Assembly (NCBI GenBank): GCA_902749685.1
Contig: CACVKW010000605.1
Coordinates: 142,305 to 206,304, forward strand
DNA from: Olavius sp. associated proteobacterium Delta 1
GTDB taxonomy: Bacteria > Desulfobacterota > Desulfobacteria > Desulfobacterales > JAFDCJ01
Direction of reading: 5' to 3'
DNA: 64,000 bases
Shown: in pieces, positions 7,775-16,336 of the stretch
Layout of the letters: every line of letters begins with the position of its first letter
Numbering within the stretch: the stretch's first letter is position 1
The notes under the pieces: generated by a model
The model's database searches: none
Seen by the model: the letters and a program-made list of their open reading frames with translations, nothing else
Told to the model about the DNA's origin: nothing
Position numbers and translations under genes: made by a program

Positions 7775-8932
7775 ATGGATTATAGTCTTTCAACCGATCA
7801 TGAGATATTGCGGGATTCAGTTCGTAGTTTTGCTGAAAACGAGATCAAACCGGTTGCCAGAAAGTTGGACGAAAAAGAGGAGTTTTCATATGAAACCATG
7901 CAGAAAATGGCTGAACTCGGTCTTTTCGGCGTTTTTGTAGCGGAAGAATACGGCGGACAGGCGATGGATTACCTGTCTTATATCATTGCCGTGGAAGAGA
8001 TCGCCCGGGTGGATGGCTCCCATGCCGCCACCGTGGCTGCCGAAAACTCTTTAGGCATCGGACCGCTTTATTATTTCGGCAATGAAGACCAGAAGAAAAG
8101 GTATCTGCCCAAGCTCTGCAGTGGTGAAGCTCTCTGGGGATTCGGATTAACCGAGGCCAATGCCGGCTCGGACGCAGCCAACAGCGCGACAACCGCCGTG
8201 CTGGACGGTGACGAATGGGTGATTAACGGCAGCAAGATTTTTATCACCAATGCATCAACCGACATTTCGATTGGATCGACGGTCCTGGCTCGCACCGGTG
8301 TGCGGGATGATGGCCGCCCCGAGCTTTCCTGCATTATTGTTGAGGCCGGAACCCCCGGTTACACCGCCAAAGTAATGCACGATAAGATGATGTGGCGGGC
8401 GTCTAATACCAGTGAACTTTATTTTGAGGATTGTCGAGTCCCGAAAGAAAACCTTTTGGGTCCGCGCGGCAACGGGTTCCACCAGATGATGCAGACGCTG
8501 GACGGGGGACGCCTGTCGATTGGGGCCATGGGATTGGGAGGTGCCCAGGGATGTTTTGACATGGCCATAAAGTACACCAATGAGCGCGAACAGTTTGGCA
8601 GGCCTATCGCAACCTTTCAAGCAAACGCTTTTAAACTGGCCGATATGGCAATGGAAATTGAGTGTGCCCGCCTTCTGCTATATAAAGCTTGCTGGCTCAG
8701 GGACAATAATCTGCCTTTTTCCAAGGAAGCTGCCATGGGCAAGCTCTATTGCTCGGAAGTCATGTACCGATGTGCCAACCACGCAGTTCAGCTCCACGGA
8801 GGATATGGTCTGATGAAAGAGTATGACGTGGAGCGATTTTACCGGGATCAGAAGCTGCTGGACATCGGAGAGGGCACTTCCGAGGTTCAGCGGGTTGTAA
8901 TTGCGAGGCATATAGGTGCCAAATGCCTGTAA
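7775..8932 (+). CDS. acyl-CoA dehydrogenase (short/medium-chain type)
   Basis: A 385-residue FAD enzyme that oxidises acyl-CoA to trans-2-enoyl-CoA and passes electrons to electron-transfer flavoprotein in beta-oxidation or amino acid breakdown. Landmarks: LTEANAGSDAANSATTA (about 128-144) for FAD and substrate binding, the ITNAS block at about 159, the arginine-bearing QFGRPIATFQ (about 273-282), QLHGGYGLMKEYDVERFYRD (about 339-358) and the catalytic glutamate at about 366 in GEGTSEVQR. The ATG has AAGGAG 5-8 bases upstream. It is cotranscribed with an HTH-cupin regulator 47 bases downstream. No ETF or other beta-oxidation genes lie nearby, so the chain length preference cannot be fixed. Confidence 0.93.
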   Translation: MDYSLSTDHEILRDSVRSFAENEIKPVARKLDEKEEFSYETMQKMAELGLFGVFVAEEYGGQAMDYLSYIIAVEEIARVDGSHAATVAAENSLGIGPLYYFGNEDQKKRYLPKLCSGEALWGFGLTEANAGSDAANSATTAVLDGDEWVINGSKIFITNASTDISIGSTVLARTGVRDDGRPELSCIIVEAGTPGYTAKVMHDKMMWRASNTSELYFEDCRVPKENLLGPRGNGFHQMMQTLDGGRLSIGAMGLGGAQGCFDMAIKYTNEREQFGRPIATFQANAFKLADMAMEIECARLLLYKACWLRDNNLPFSKEAAMGKLYCSEVMYRCANHAVQLHGGYGLMKEYDVERFYRDQKLLDIGEGTSEVQRVVIARHIGAKCL

Positions 8933-8979
8933 CGAATTGAGTGAAACTCAATACGAAAATATAAATTAGAGGAGATAAA

Positions 8980-9618
8980 ATGGAAGACAAAAGCCGAAAG
9001 CCCTTTTTGGACATCGATTTTTTCGAGAACCTGACCGGAGAAATCCCGGCAGAGCCCCCAAAAGGCGTGGAAGACGTTGGCCAACGCATTCGAAAATTAA
9101 GAGAAGAAAAAGGATTGGCCCTGGAGGAGTTATCCAGATTGACCGGTTTCGACGTAAAATTTTTATCCAGCCTTGAAAAAAATGAAGCCCAGCCCCAGCT
9201 TGGCACTGTGATCAAGCTATCCAAGGCACTGGACAGCGCCTTTGGACGACTGGTATCAGGCGTAGGAGACAAGCTCTATTCCATAACCAGAAAGAGTGAA
9301 CGCCGAACCATTTCCCGCTCGACCTCCAAGACCGGTACAAAACAGGTTTATACCTACAAAAGCCTGGCGCCCGAAGTTAAGGGACGTCACATGGAGGCTT
9401 TAATCGTCCAGCTTGAAATGGATCCTGATAAAGAGATATCCGTGCATGATGGGGAAGAGTTCATTTTTGTGCTGGATGGAATCGTCGTGCTCGAGATCGG
9501 TGACGATAAATTCGAGCTGGAACCGGGTGACAGCGTCTATTACCTGTCCACCACTCCCCATCATATTGCGGCCAAAAATGACAAGGCAACCATTTTGGCG
9601 GTATTGTACGAAGGTTGA
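8980..9618 (+). CDS. XRE-family transcriptional regulator with C-terminal cupin sensor
   Basis: A 212-residue regulator. Residues about 33-88 form a lambda-repressor-like helix-turn-helix (VGQRIRKLREEKGLALEELS then LSSLEKNEAQPQLGTVIKLS); residues about 135-210 form a cupin barrel (ISVHDGEEFIFVLDGIVVLE, then LEPGDSVYYLSTTPHHIAA), where His and Glu residues could bind a metal or small ligand. Proteins of this layout often control amino acid, polyamine or acyl-CoA metabolism and sense the pathway metabolite. GAGGAG precedes the ATG. It lies 47 bases after the acyl-CoA dehydrogenase and probably regulates that operon. Confidence 0.88.
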   Translation: MEDKSRKPFLDIDFFENLTGEIPAEPPKGVEDVGQRIRKLREEKGLALEELSRLTGFDVKFLSSLEKNEAQPQLGTVIKLSKALDSAFGRLVSGVGDKLYSITRKSERRTISRSTSKTGTKQVYTYKSLAPEVKGRHMEALIVQLEMDPDKEISVHDGEEFIFVLDGIVVLEIGDDKFELEPGDSVYYLSTTPHHIAAKNDKATILAVLYEG

Positions 9619-9776
9619 CTTTCTTCCCCGGGGCAAAGATACTCAAGTTTTGTCTAAGGTTACAAGGCTAGTGTTGCGGCCAATGGATATTCTGAAAAAT
9701 CGAGCAGGATCGGCCAACTATGGTTGAATATACAAAAGTTCAATCTGGTTTTGTAGATTACAGATGGGGTTTAATG

Positions 9777-10514
9777 CTAGGCTGCAACGTCAAACTCGCA
9801 GACCAGGGGGGTGTGATCTGAGAATTTGACCTGGGGGATCTCGAAATCGGTGATCTTGATCTCCGGACTGTGGAAGATATAGTCCAGCTGGCGACGCGGC
9901 GACCGGCTGGGGTGAGAGGGTTGTCCGTGGCTGTTGGCATTTTTTAAACCGGTGGCGGCGATGAACAACTGCAGTTCGCGATCTCCCCATAATACATTGA
10001 AATCCCCGGCTATAATGAAAGGTTTTTTAATATCTTTTACCATACTGTATAGGTCTCGCAGCTGGTAGTGGCGATGGCGGAATTTGATCGACAGGTGTAC
10101 CAGGAAAATCGATAAATCGGCCAGCTCCAGCTCGATGATCAGGCGTTTGACTCCATGGCGAAAATAATGAAACTTCTGGTTCATGATTTCCTGGTTGGTC
10201 AATATCGCATTGCCCTGCTTCTTCAGCAATGGCAGCTTCTGGGCCATGGACTTGGCGGGATATTTTGACTGATAAATATGATCGAGCTGCAGTTCCCAGG
10301 CGATACCTTCGGCCTGGTTGTTTTTCTGGGAGCGAAATGATCCACTGTCCACCTCGATCAATCCAATAATATCGGGATTCACCGATTTTATGAAATCCAG
10401 AATATTCTTCATGTTTCCGTTGGTGCGTTTGAAATAGCCGCTGTATGGCACTGGCAGGTGAAATTGCCTCCCAATCCCGGCTGCATAGCGTATGTTATAT
10501 AAAAGTAAGCGCAT
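9777..10514 (-). CDS. endonuclease/exonuclease/phosphatase family protein
   Basis: A 245-residue DNase I-like metallohydrolase. Family motifs are all visible: the N-terminal Asn (RLLLYNIRYA), metal-binding Glu in LIEVDSG (about residue 54), catalytic His in HLSIKFR (about 140), the GDFNVLWG motif (about 170-177), LDYIF (about 211-215) and the terminal SDHTPLVCE with the conserved Asp-His. No signal peptide is visible, so a cytoplasmic phosphodiesterase or nuclease role is likely; relatives act on DNA, phospholipids or nucleotides, and the substrate cannot be deduced. It is monocistronic and converges with the HTH-cupin gene across about 160 bases. Confidence 0.85.
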   Translation of the reverse strand: MRLLLYNIRYAAGIGRQFHLPVPYSGYFKRTNGNMKNILDFIKSVNPDIIGLIEVDSGSFRSQKNNQAEGIAWELQLDHIYQSKYPAKSMAQKLPLLKKQGNAILTNQEIMNQKFHYFRHGVKRLIIELELADLSIFLVHLSIKFRHRHYQLRDLYSMVKDIKKPFIIAGDFNVLWGDRELQLFIAATGLKNANSHGQPSHPSRSPRRQLDYIFHSPEIKITDFEIPQVKFSDHTPLVCEFDVAA

Positions 10515-10822
10515 ATCTATTTTTATTCGCTGATCAAGGTATTTCAGGATGTTCTATTATAAACCTTTTCGCACCAAAGTAAAGACCAATAGTCATCTTC
10601 CATTCCGAGCATCGCCCGGGATGGCTTGTATTTTTCCGCCAGAAGCGAATCGACATTCATTATTCGATATTCGATATTTATCCGCCTCGGGAGGATTCGC
10701 TTTTCCAGAGTTTTTTTTTCGACCAGACCGGCCGTTTTTTTTTGGGCCGGCGGCCGGGCTGACACCAGAAACCTGAACCCTGCTAATCAACCTAATCACC
10801 CATCTCATCCCTCCGGGGTGGA
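10515..10822. other. non-coding gap upstream of the endonuclease-family gene
   Basis: No convincing gene. The DNA holds poly-T runs (10706-10717 and 10735-10742 areas) and near-palindromic TCGATATTCGATATT text. The poly-T tracts near GGCCGTTTTTTTTTGGGCC could contribute to transcription termination of the MFS gene, which ends at 10823 on the minus strand. Confidence 0.35.
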
Positions 10823-12487
10823 TCAAAGCCGGGCCATGCGGACCCGGGTCTTTGCTCTATCGAACTGAAGTCGCAGGTTCTGAATCGCGTTGCCGGATTT
10901 GCCGGTCCTTGCCGGCTTTAACAAAACCACAGTCAGAATTGGAAGAATCAAGGTGATCATGGCGACGGTGATCATCAGAACCCCCAGTTCATCATATCGG
11001 CTGCGCTCGATAATAAATACTTTGTTCAGGTATTTGGTGCCCAGATGACTGGCTGAAAGGGCCAGGTTGGTGAAGGCGGCCATCACGGCGAAATAGGTGG
11101 CCTTCTGGTTTTTAGGTGCTTCTTTGGCAATCCAGGCCAACATGGGAATCATGGCCACCTGACCCAACGGTGAATCCGCCATGGTATCGACCATTGCGAT
11201 GGTCCTTGCGCCGAAGCCAAACGTGGCTTCGGTCCACTCGTGCAGGCCATAATACATGCTGATAAAAGGCATCATCATAATCGCACCATATACGGACAGA
11301 AATACCACCAGATAAGGAATCGGCCGCCGTGTCATCCAGCCCCGCAGGGCAAACATGCCTGCAATGGCAAGCAGCGCGGCAAACTGACGCAAGGTACCGA
11401 AAAAGGCCTCATCAAACCCCAGCACATCGATCTGCCACCAACCGGCGCCGGCACCGGCTGTGGGCATGGCCCGAAAAACAAAAATAATGACGGCCAAACC
11501 CATGATTTCACGGCGTTTGACAGGACTTAAATTCCGCAGGATTTGTCCCATCAACAGGGCGATAATTCCCAGAGAGCCGATAAAAATGATTTCCTCTTTC
11601 AGCGGCATAGCGGAAAGTCCAAAAATCAGGCTGAAAACAACAAACGCGGCGCTGCCGGCCAAAATATACCAGTTTACTTTCAGCTTTTGCTGCCGGGGCG
11701 GTGACATCTGGCGGATTGGTTCCGGGGAAATATTCTGCCGCACAAGCCTTTTTTTACGGCGCGATTTGATCCAAGCACCCAGCAACACCCCCATGATGGA
11801 AATCAATGGAATTACCAGTGATATCCAATACATCGTTACATACGAAAGCACCGTTGCCAACCACCCGCCAACACCGGCCACCATAGCCCCGCCGGCAACA
11901 ATGGCAATACGGCCCAGGGTTTGCATGGTCACATGCATCGTTTGCAGTTTCTTTTCTTCAATCAGGATCCCGTCTTCGTTATGGGACGGCACCGCTTCGA
12001 CTGTCATGGCATCGGCCACCACATCCTGCAGCACGAAACCAACAGGGGCAAGCATCACGGATATGACGTACCAGGCTTCAACGGCAATGATGTTTGCCAT
12101 CCAGCCGGCGTGACCGGTCAGGCCCACCATAATCAGAAGACTGGCAGACATCAATGCCGCTCCCAGGTAAACGAACATGGATTTCCAGCGCCAGAACAGA
12201 TCCACCAGGTGTCCCAGCGGCATTTTCAGTGCCCAGGGTAACCCGGCCCAGAAACCTAGACTAGCCAGAAATGCAGCTGTCAGGCCGAGTTGCTCCTTGA
12301 CGAAAAAGGATTCAATTATTCCAGTAAAGCCCGAGACACCGGCGGCGAAATATACCATCAACGGAGGCAGGTAGCTCCAACGCATTTCCCGGAACAGGCC
12401 GAGAAGATCATTATTAATCCAATTCCAGAGCCTGGAACCGGACCGGGCAGTTAATGTCAATATTTCTGGCTGTCTGATTTCCATCAA
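10823..12487 (-). CDS. MFS transporter, folate-biopterin (BT1)-like
   Basis: A 554-residue integral membrane protein with about 12-14 hydrophobic helices. The pattern around LGFWAGLPWALKMPLGHLVDLF (split across helices 2-3; loop after it RWKSMFVYLGAAL) and QDVVADAMTVEAV (about residues 154-166) resembles the folate-biopterin transporter/BT1 branch of the major facilitator superfamily, where an Asp-Val-Val-x-Asp motif is typical. A charged cytoplasmic loop (about 235-270, KSRRKKRLVRQ) divides the two halves. The natural substrate is unknown; pterin, folate or a peptidoglycan fragment are possibilities. No signal peptide. It lies alone on the minus strand downstream of htrA, which is insulated by a strong inverted repeat. 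Confidence 0.7.
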   Translation of the reverse strand: MMEIRQPEILTLTARSGSRLWNWINNDLLGLFREMRWSYLPPLMVYFAAGVSGFTGIIESFFVKEQLGLTAAFLASLGFWAGLPWALKMPLGHLVDLFWRWKSMFVYLGAALMSASLLIMVGLTGHAGWMANIIAVEAWYVISVMLAPVGFVLQDVVADAMTVEAVPSHNEDGILIEEKKLQTMHVTMQTLGRIAIVAGGAMVAGVGGWLATVLSYVTMYWISLVIPLISIMGVLLGAWIKSRRKKRLVRQNISPEPIRQMSPPRQQKLKVNWYILAGSAAFVVFSLIFGLSAMPLKEEIIFIGSLGIIALLMGQILRNLSPVKRREIMGLAVIIFVFRAMPTAGAGAGWWQIDVLGFDEAFFGTLRQFAALLAIAGMFALRGWMTRRPIPYLVVFLSVYGAIMMMPFISMYYGLHEWTEATFGFGARTIAMVDTMADSPLGQVAMIPMLAWIAKEAPKNQKATYFAVMAAFTNLALSASHLGTKYLNKVFIIERSRYDELGVLMITVAMITLILPILTVVLLKPARTGKSGNAIQNLRLQFDRAKTRVRMARL

Positions 12488-12566
12488 TCGAAACCGTGCG
12501 GCTACAATGTCAAATAGTTAACGTTAATTGGAACATGCAATTATGATACCATGTAATAATCCACTT

Positions 12567-12603
12567 AACCGGAGCAAATCCGATAGTCAGGTTTGCTCCG
12601 GTT
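12567..12603 (-). terminator. strong inverted repeat, likely terminator after htrA
   Basis: A perfect 12-base stem AACCGGAGCAAA (12567-12578) and TTTGCTCCGGTT (12592-12603) with a 13-base loop lies 13 bases past the htrA stop and 80 bases before the next minus-strand gene. The tail on the minus strand is AT-rich but not a clean T-run, so termination may be partial. Confidence 0.55.
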
Positions 12604-12616
12604 CGGGTGGCGCAGG

Positions 12617-14053
12617 CTATGCCAGACGAATCACCATCAAGCCAGCATTCATGCGTTGGACGAGCAGGCTGATGCCGTCACCGTCCTTATATTGATCGAG
12701 TAAGCTCTTGAAATCTTTGACCGAGTCGACATTTTTACGATTGACTTCGATGATAAGGTCACCTTGCTTGACGCCGGCTGCATCGGCCTTGCTATTGGGC
12801 GCAACGCCGACAACGATGACACCCGCAGTTTCTTTAATGTTAAGACGACGGGCAATTTCAGGTGTTAATTCCGTTACCTCAAAGCCGTATTCGCTATCTT
12901 TCTGCTCGTGTTGATTCTGCGAAGCAGCAGCCATCGTCAAGGGTCGCTTGCCGATTTTAACATGAAGCGTCTTGTGTTTGCCATCACGCAGAATCGTCAC
13001 ATTGGCGGTATCGCCGACAACCAGGTTGGCGGCCAGGTTCGTTAGATCACGACTGGTATTTATTCTTTTGCCGTTGACGATCGTGATGATATCCTTTGGT
13101 TTAACCCCGCCCTTGTCCGCGGGATCACCGGGGACGACATCGACAACCATCACACCGCTTTTGCCATCGACTCCATAATACTGCGCCAGGTCGCCTTTTA
13201 GATCTTGAATGGTTACACCGAGCCAGCCGCGGGTCACCTCGCCGTCGGATTTCAACTGGGAGACGATGCCTTTGACCTGGTCAACCGGTATGGCAAAACC
13301 AATGCCCTGACCACCGGCAATGATCATGGTGTTGATACCAACGACTTCACCTTGCATGTTGATCAGGGGACCACCACTGTTGCCCGGGTTGATGGAAGCA
13401 TCGGTCTGAATGAAATCGTCATAGGGCCCGGAACCGATGACCCGGCCCTTGGCACTGACGATTCCCGCTGTTACGGTATACTCCAATCCAAAGGGACTTC
13501 CAATGGCTGCCACCCACTCACCCACCCGCAAATCAGCGGAGCTTCCCAACTGAACGGTAGGCAAACTTTTCTTCGGATCGACCTTTATCAGCGCGATATC
13601 GGTCACGGGATCAAGCCCGACAACTACGGCATCATACTGGGTTTCATCTTTGAGGACGACCTTGATTTCGTCGGCGCCCTCCACCACATGGTTGTTGGTG
13701 ACAATGTAGCCGGATTTTTCAATAATAAAACCCGAACCCTGCCCCGGCTGTTTAAACTCCGGTTGGCGCTGTTCGCCGAAATGACGGCCGAAAAAATCTT
13801 TGAACTGTTTATTGCCGCCGAAGGGGTTTTGACCGGAAGAACCAGATGACCGTCCGCTTGCCTTGACAGTTTTTTCCACCTTAATGTGAACCACTGCCGG
13901 ACTGACCGTATCGGCCAGATCGCTGAAATTTTGCGGAATCATCCGGACTGGCGCATTTTTGGCTGCTTCTGCCCTCGGAAATCCGGCGCCGAGCATCAGC
14001 CCGACCGCCACCATCACCAGCAAGAACTTTGTAAATTTAGATGCTTGTCTCAT
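12617..14053 (-). CDS. degP: periplasmic serine protease HtrA/DegP (Do family)
   Basis: A 478-residue protease/chaperone that degrades misfolded envelope proteins. A signal peptide covers residues about 1-30 (FLLVMVAVGLMLGAGFPRAEA). The trypsin-like domain has the triad His122 (NNHVVEGADE), Asp152 (DPVTDIALIKV) and Ser226 (GNSGGPL). Two PDZ domains follow at about 275-365 and 385-475, with carboxylate-binding loops GWLGVTIQ and YGFEVTELT. A glycine- and Phe-rich LA-loop segment (about 66-100) matches DegP/DegQ-type proteins. The ATG has AAGGAGG 8 bases upstream. Expression is probably stress controlled, but no sigma-E box is evident. The gene is monocistronic. Confidence 0.95.
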   Translation of the reverse strand: MRQASKFTKFLLVMVAVGLMLGAGFPRAEAAKNAPVRMIPQNFSDLADTVSPAVVHIKVEKTVKASGRSSGSSGQNPFGGNKQFKDFFGRHFGEQRQPEFKQPGQGSGFIIEKSGYIVTNNHVVEGADEIKVVLKDETQYDAVVVGLDPVTDIALIKVDPKKSLPTVQLGSSADLRVGEWVAAIGSPFGLEYTVTAGIVSAKGRVIGSGPYDDFIQTDASINPGNSGGPLINMQGEVVGINTMIIAGGQGIGFAIPVDQVKGIVSQLKSDGEVTRGWLGVTIQDLKGDLAQYYGVDGKSGVMVVDVVPGDPADKGGVKPKDIITIVNGKRINTSRDLTNLAANLVVGDTANVTILRDGKHKTLHVKIGKRPLTMAAASQNQHEQKDSEYGFEVTELTPEIARRLNIKETAGVIVVGVAPNSKADAAGVKQGDLIIEVNRKNVDSVKDFKSLLDQYKDGDGISLLVQRMNAGLMVIRLA

Positions 14054-14291
14054 TTAAGTTTCCTCCTTGTTTTTTTTATTGCCGGAACAGGCCTTTCTTT
14101 AATTGCAATATAACCTGTAAAGTTAACGCAAATATGACGCAAAGATGACCAAAATGTTATCTTCTAAAAAATAATCGGCCCTGGGAATTCGAATTTGATT
14201 TTTACTATTAGGATTTTATGAGAGTGGTTATAATCTGATCATTGTTTTTAGTATATAGGCGAGGAAAGTAAAATTGACAGGATTCCTTAAA

Positions 14292-14326
14292 TATTCAATA
14301 TTCAATATTCAATATTCAATATTCAA
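14292..14326. repeat. TATTCAA tandem repeat, five units
   Basis: Five perfect 7-base units of TATTCAA run without interruption from 14292 to 14326, 24 bases before the end of the minus-strand lipoprotein gene. A slipped-strand array of this type can vary in length between strains. Confidence 0.8.
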
Positions 14327-14350
14327 TTTTCATTATTCATTTGAAAGGCA

Positions 14351-14761
14351 CTACCAGTCTCGGCCAAAACTGGAGTCCTGCGAGTCCATCTGCTGTTGCT
14401 TATTTCTGACAGCATCCCGGCGATCTTCGTCGGCAAGCTGTTTGGCATGGGTAAGTTTCTGATACTTTTCGTACGCTTCCTCATCGCCCGCATAGGCGCA
14501 TTTACAATTTTCGGCATCCGCATAAATATAAACTATCTTGTCGCCGTCCTCGTGGGGGACGATTTCGCGTTGGGGAAGCTTCTTCAATTCGGCCAGTTTT
14601 TCCGCTGTGTCGGCTACTCCCATCTTAAATCCGGAGGCCCTCAGCAGTTTTTCCATATCTACCCTTTTGCTATCCCTCGTCGTGGCACACGCGATAATTG
14701 ATAGGGTAACAATTAGGGCAAACATGGACATGGATGTTTTTTGGCTAATATTTTTTTGCAT
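14351..14761 (-). CDS. small lipoprotein, unknown function
   Basis: A 136-residue precursor. The N-terminal signal (about residues 8-24, TSMSMFALIVTLSIIAC) ends in a lipobox IIAC, so Cys about 25 is expected to be lipidated and the mature protein of about 110 residues anchored to the periplasmic side of a membrane. The mature part has YIYADAENCKCAYAGDEEAY (two further cysteines, about 82-100) and a highly charged helical tail (HAKQLADEDRRDAVRNKQQQ). GGAG lies 7 bases before the ATG. I do not recognise a named family. It sits just downstream of the nucleotidyltransferase gene on the same strand with 13 bases between, so the two may be cotranscribed. Confidence 0.65.
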   Translation of the reverse strand: MQKNISQKTSMSMFALIVTLSIIACATTRDSKRVDMEKLLRASGFKMGVADTAEKLAELKKLPQREIVPHEDGDKIVYIYADAENCKCAYAGDEEAYEKYQKLTHAKQLADEDRRDAVRNKQQQMDSQDSSFGRDW

Positions 14762-14774
14762 TTCGACTCCGTAT

Positions 14775-15761
14775 TTAGACCGGTCCTTTGTTTTCGGATT
14801 TTAGCATTTCGCTGATCATGCGATATTCCAGATCAGTGCCGTCATAGTCATAGGTCGCTTCTTCGCCTTGCATCGGAATAAGTTTGAACCGACCGCCAAA
14901 GTGGGCGGAACCGATGTTATCCACTTCGACGACACTTAAATCCTTTCTTAGAAAATACTTGGAATACACATTGGGATATCCCAGCCCGCGCGTAGTTTTG
15001 AACAGCTTTATCTGGATATTGGGGTTCAGACACTTGCGGAGGCTGTAGGCTGTGTTAGCCGTATTCACATCAAACCGGTGCGGGTTGGCTGATATCAACG
15101 AGGAGAGCCTGAAACCTTGACGGCCGTGGTCGTCTTTGGGGCCGGGCAGCTGATACTGTGAATCGTTATAAAGCCGCAGGGGCAATCTGCCGAGTTTATC
15201 TTTTCTTTCATCAATTAGTATCGCCGGCACAAGAATATCGGTTATCTCCAGATTATCTTGAACCACTTTAAGGAACCGATTGACAAATTTATTAGTTGTC
15301 AGCGGTGAATCCGAGGCGACAAATAGCGCTTGTCGCTTTTCCTGGCAGGCTTTACAGGCCGCATACCCTTTGATGAAGTTTCCGGCGATGGAGTTGTATT
15401 TTACTTTCCTGGGTTTTATTTTAAATTGACGGATAACATCGCCGGGAATTTTCGAGTTCTGGTTCACAATGCGGCAGGGCTTTTCGAATTTTTTAATATA
15501 TTTGCCCAATCTTTGTTCAAGCAGCATTTGATGACCCACAATCACAATTTCATCAATGAGATCGTTTTTGTAAAGCCTTTCAAGGGTGTATTGAATCAGG
15601 GGTTTGCTCATCTCCCTGCCGTTTTGCACGGACTTAAACTCACGCAACGGCTTGTAGCCGGCCTCGATAAATTTTTCACCATAGTGATCGGCTACAATTC
15701 GGCTGTACCGCTTGACCTCGCGCCTGTTGTTATATCCTGCCAATACAACTGCACTAACCAT
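14775..15761 (-). CDS. MobA-like NTP transferase domain protein
   Basis: A GT-A-fold nucleotidyltransferase of 328 residues if the ATG at 15761 is used; an in-frame TTG 9 bases earlier is possible. The N-terminus SAVVLAGYNNRR is the Rossmann-type nucleotide-binding strand and loop, and ASDSPLT (about residue 170) is the metal-binding Asp motif. A central region LVPAILIDERKDKLGR and a C-terminal part with the LGYPNVYSKYFLRKDLSVVE stretch have no family I can name. Enzymes of this fold make nucleotide-activated sugars, alditols or cofactors. It appears to be transcribed together with the small lipoprotein. Confidence 0.7.
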   Translation of the reverse strand: MVSAVVLAGYNNRREVKRYSRIVADHYGEKFIEAGYKPLREFKSVQNGREMSKPLIQYTLERLYKNDLIDEIVIVGHQMLLEQRLGKYIKKFEKPCRIVNQNSKIPGDVIRQFKIKPRKVKYNSIAGNFIKGYAACKACQEKRQALFVASDSPLTTNKFVNRFLKVVQDNLEITDILVPAILIDERKDKLGRLPLRLYNDSQYQLPGPKDDHGRQGFRLSSLISANPHRFDVNTANTAYSLRKCLNPNIQIKLFKTTRGLGYPNVYSKYFLRKDLSVVEVDNIGSAHFGGRFKLIPMQGEEATYDYDGTDLEYRMISEMLKSENKGPV

Positions 15762-16336
15762 TTTTACCAATGCCTAAAATGTCTAAAGTGAAGGTATTCT
15801 GTCTACAGTAAATGATAGAATTCCATGATTAACCGCGCATAGCATATATATACTATTGATTTGATGATATAAGTTTGATCCTGAAAAATCAAGATTGACT
15901 CTCATTAATTAATTCGCCCTTAAAAATAGAAAATTTAGGGTTGAAAATTGTTCTTTGGTTACTGGAAAAAAAATTGCTTGACCGAAGGTCCGGCGTATTA
16001 ATTCTTTATTTCATATCAGTTACCACTATATAAAGAAAGCTTTTCGGAAATAAGAAATTGAAATTTCAATTTATTTTTGGATCTTTCGAAGAACAGTTCA
16101 GTTTTCATATGCCATAGTGAGTTATCATTTTTAGAATTGAGCGAAAAATCAGGTTATAAAGTCCCTGTGTCCAAAAAATACAGCCGGGTGATCTTGAAAA
16201 GCGACCTATTCGGTCATAGCTTTAACGCTGGTTACTCCGCCCTGCAAATAGGAAATTGAGGGTGGTAAAATTTGCTTCGTGTACTTAAGAAAGTTGTTTG
16301 GTTGACGCTCTGGCGGATTAATTAGGAGATTTATTC
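15762..16336. other. intergenic region between divergent genes
   Basis: No gene supported. AT-rich DNA with AATTAATTCGCCC text at 15906-15918 and a full copy of the 82-bp TCCGCC...GGCGGA element (16236-16317) right before the M16 peptidase start region. The short frame of 60 codons at 16077-16259 has no ribosome site or coding pattern. Confidence 0.45.
16236..16317. repeat. dispersed intergenic element, copy 2 (TCCGCC...GGCGGA)
   Basis: Same bounds and similar length (82 vs 83 bp) as the element at 2636-2718; both carry AAGAAAGTTGTTT followed by a CTC(T/C)GGCGGA right end. The copy ends 20 bases before the M16 peptidase start codon, so it lies in that gene's 5' leader or promoter. Confidence 0.55.
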
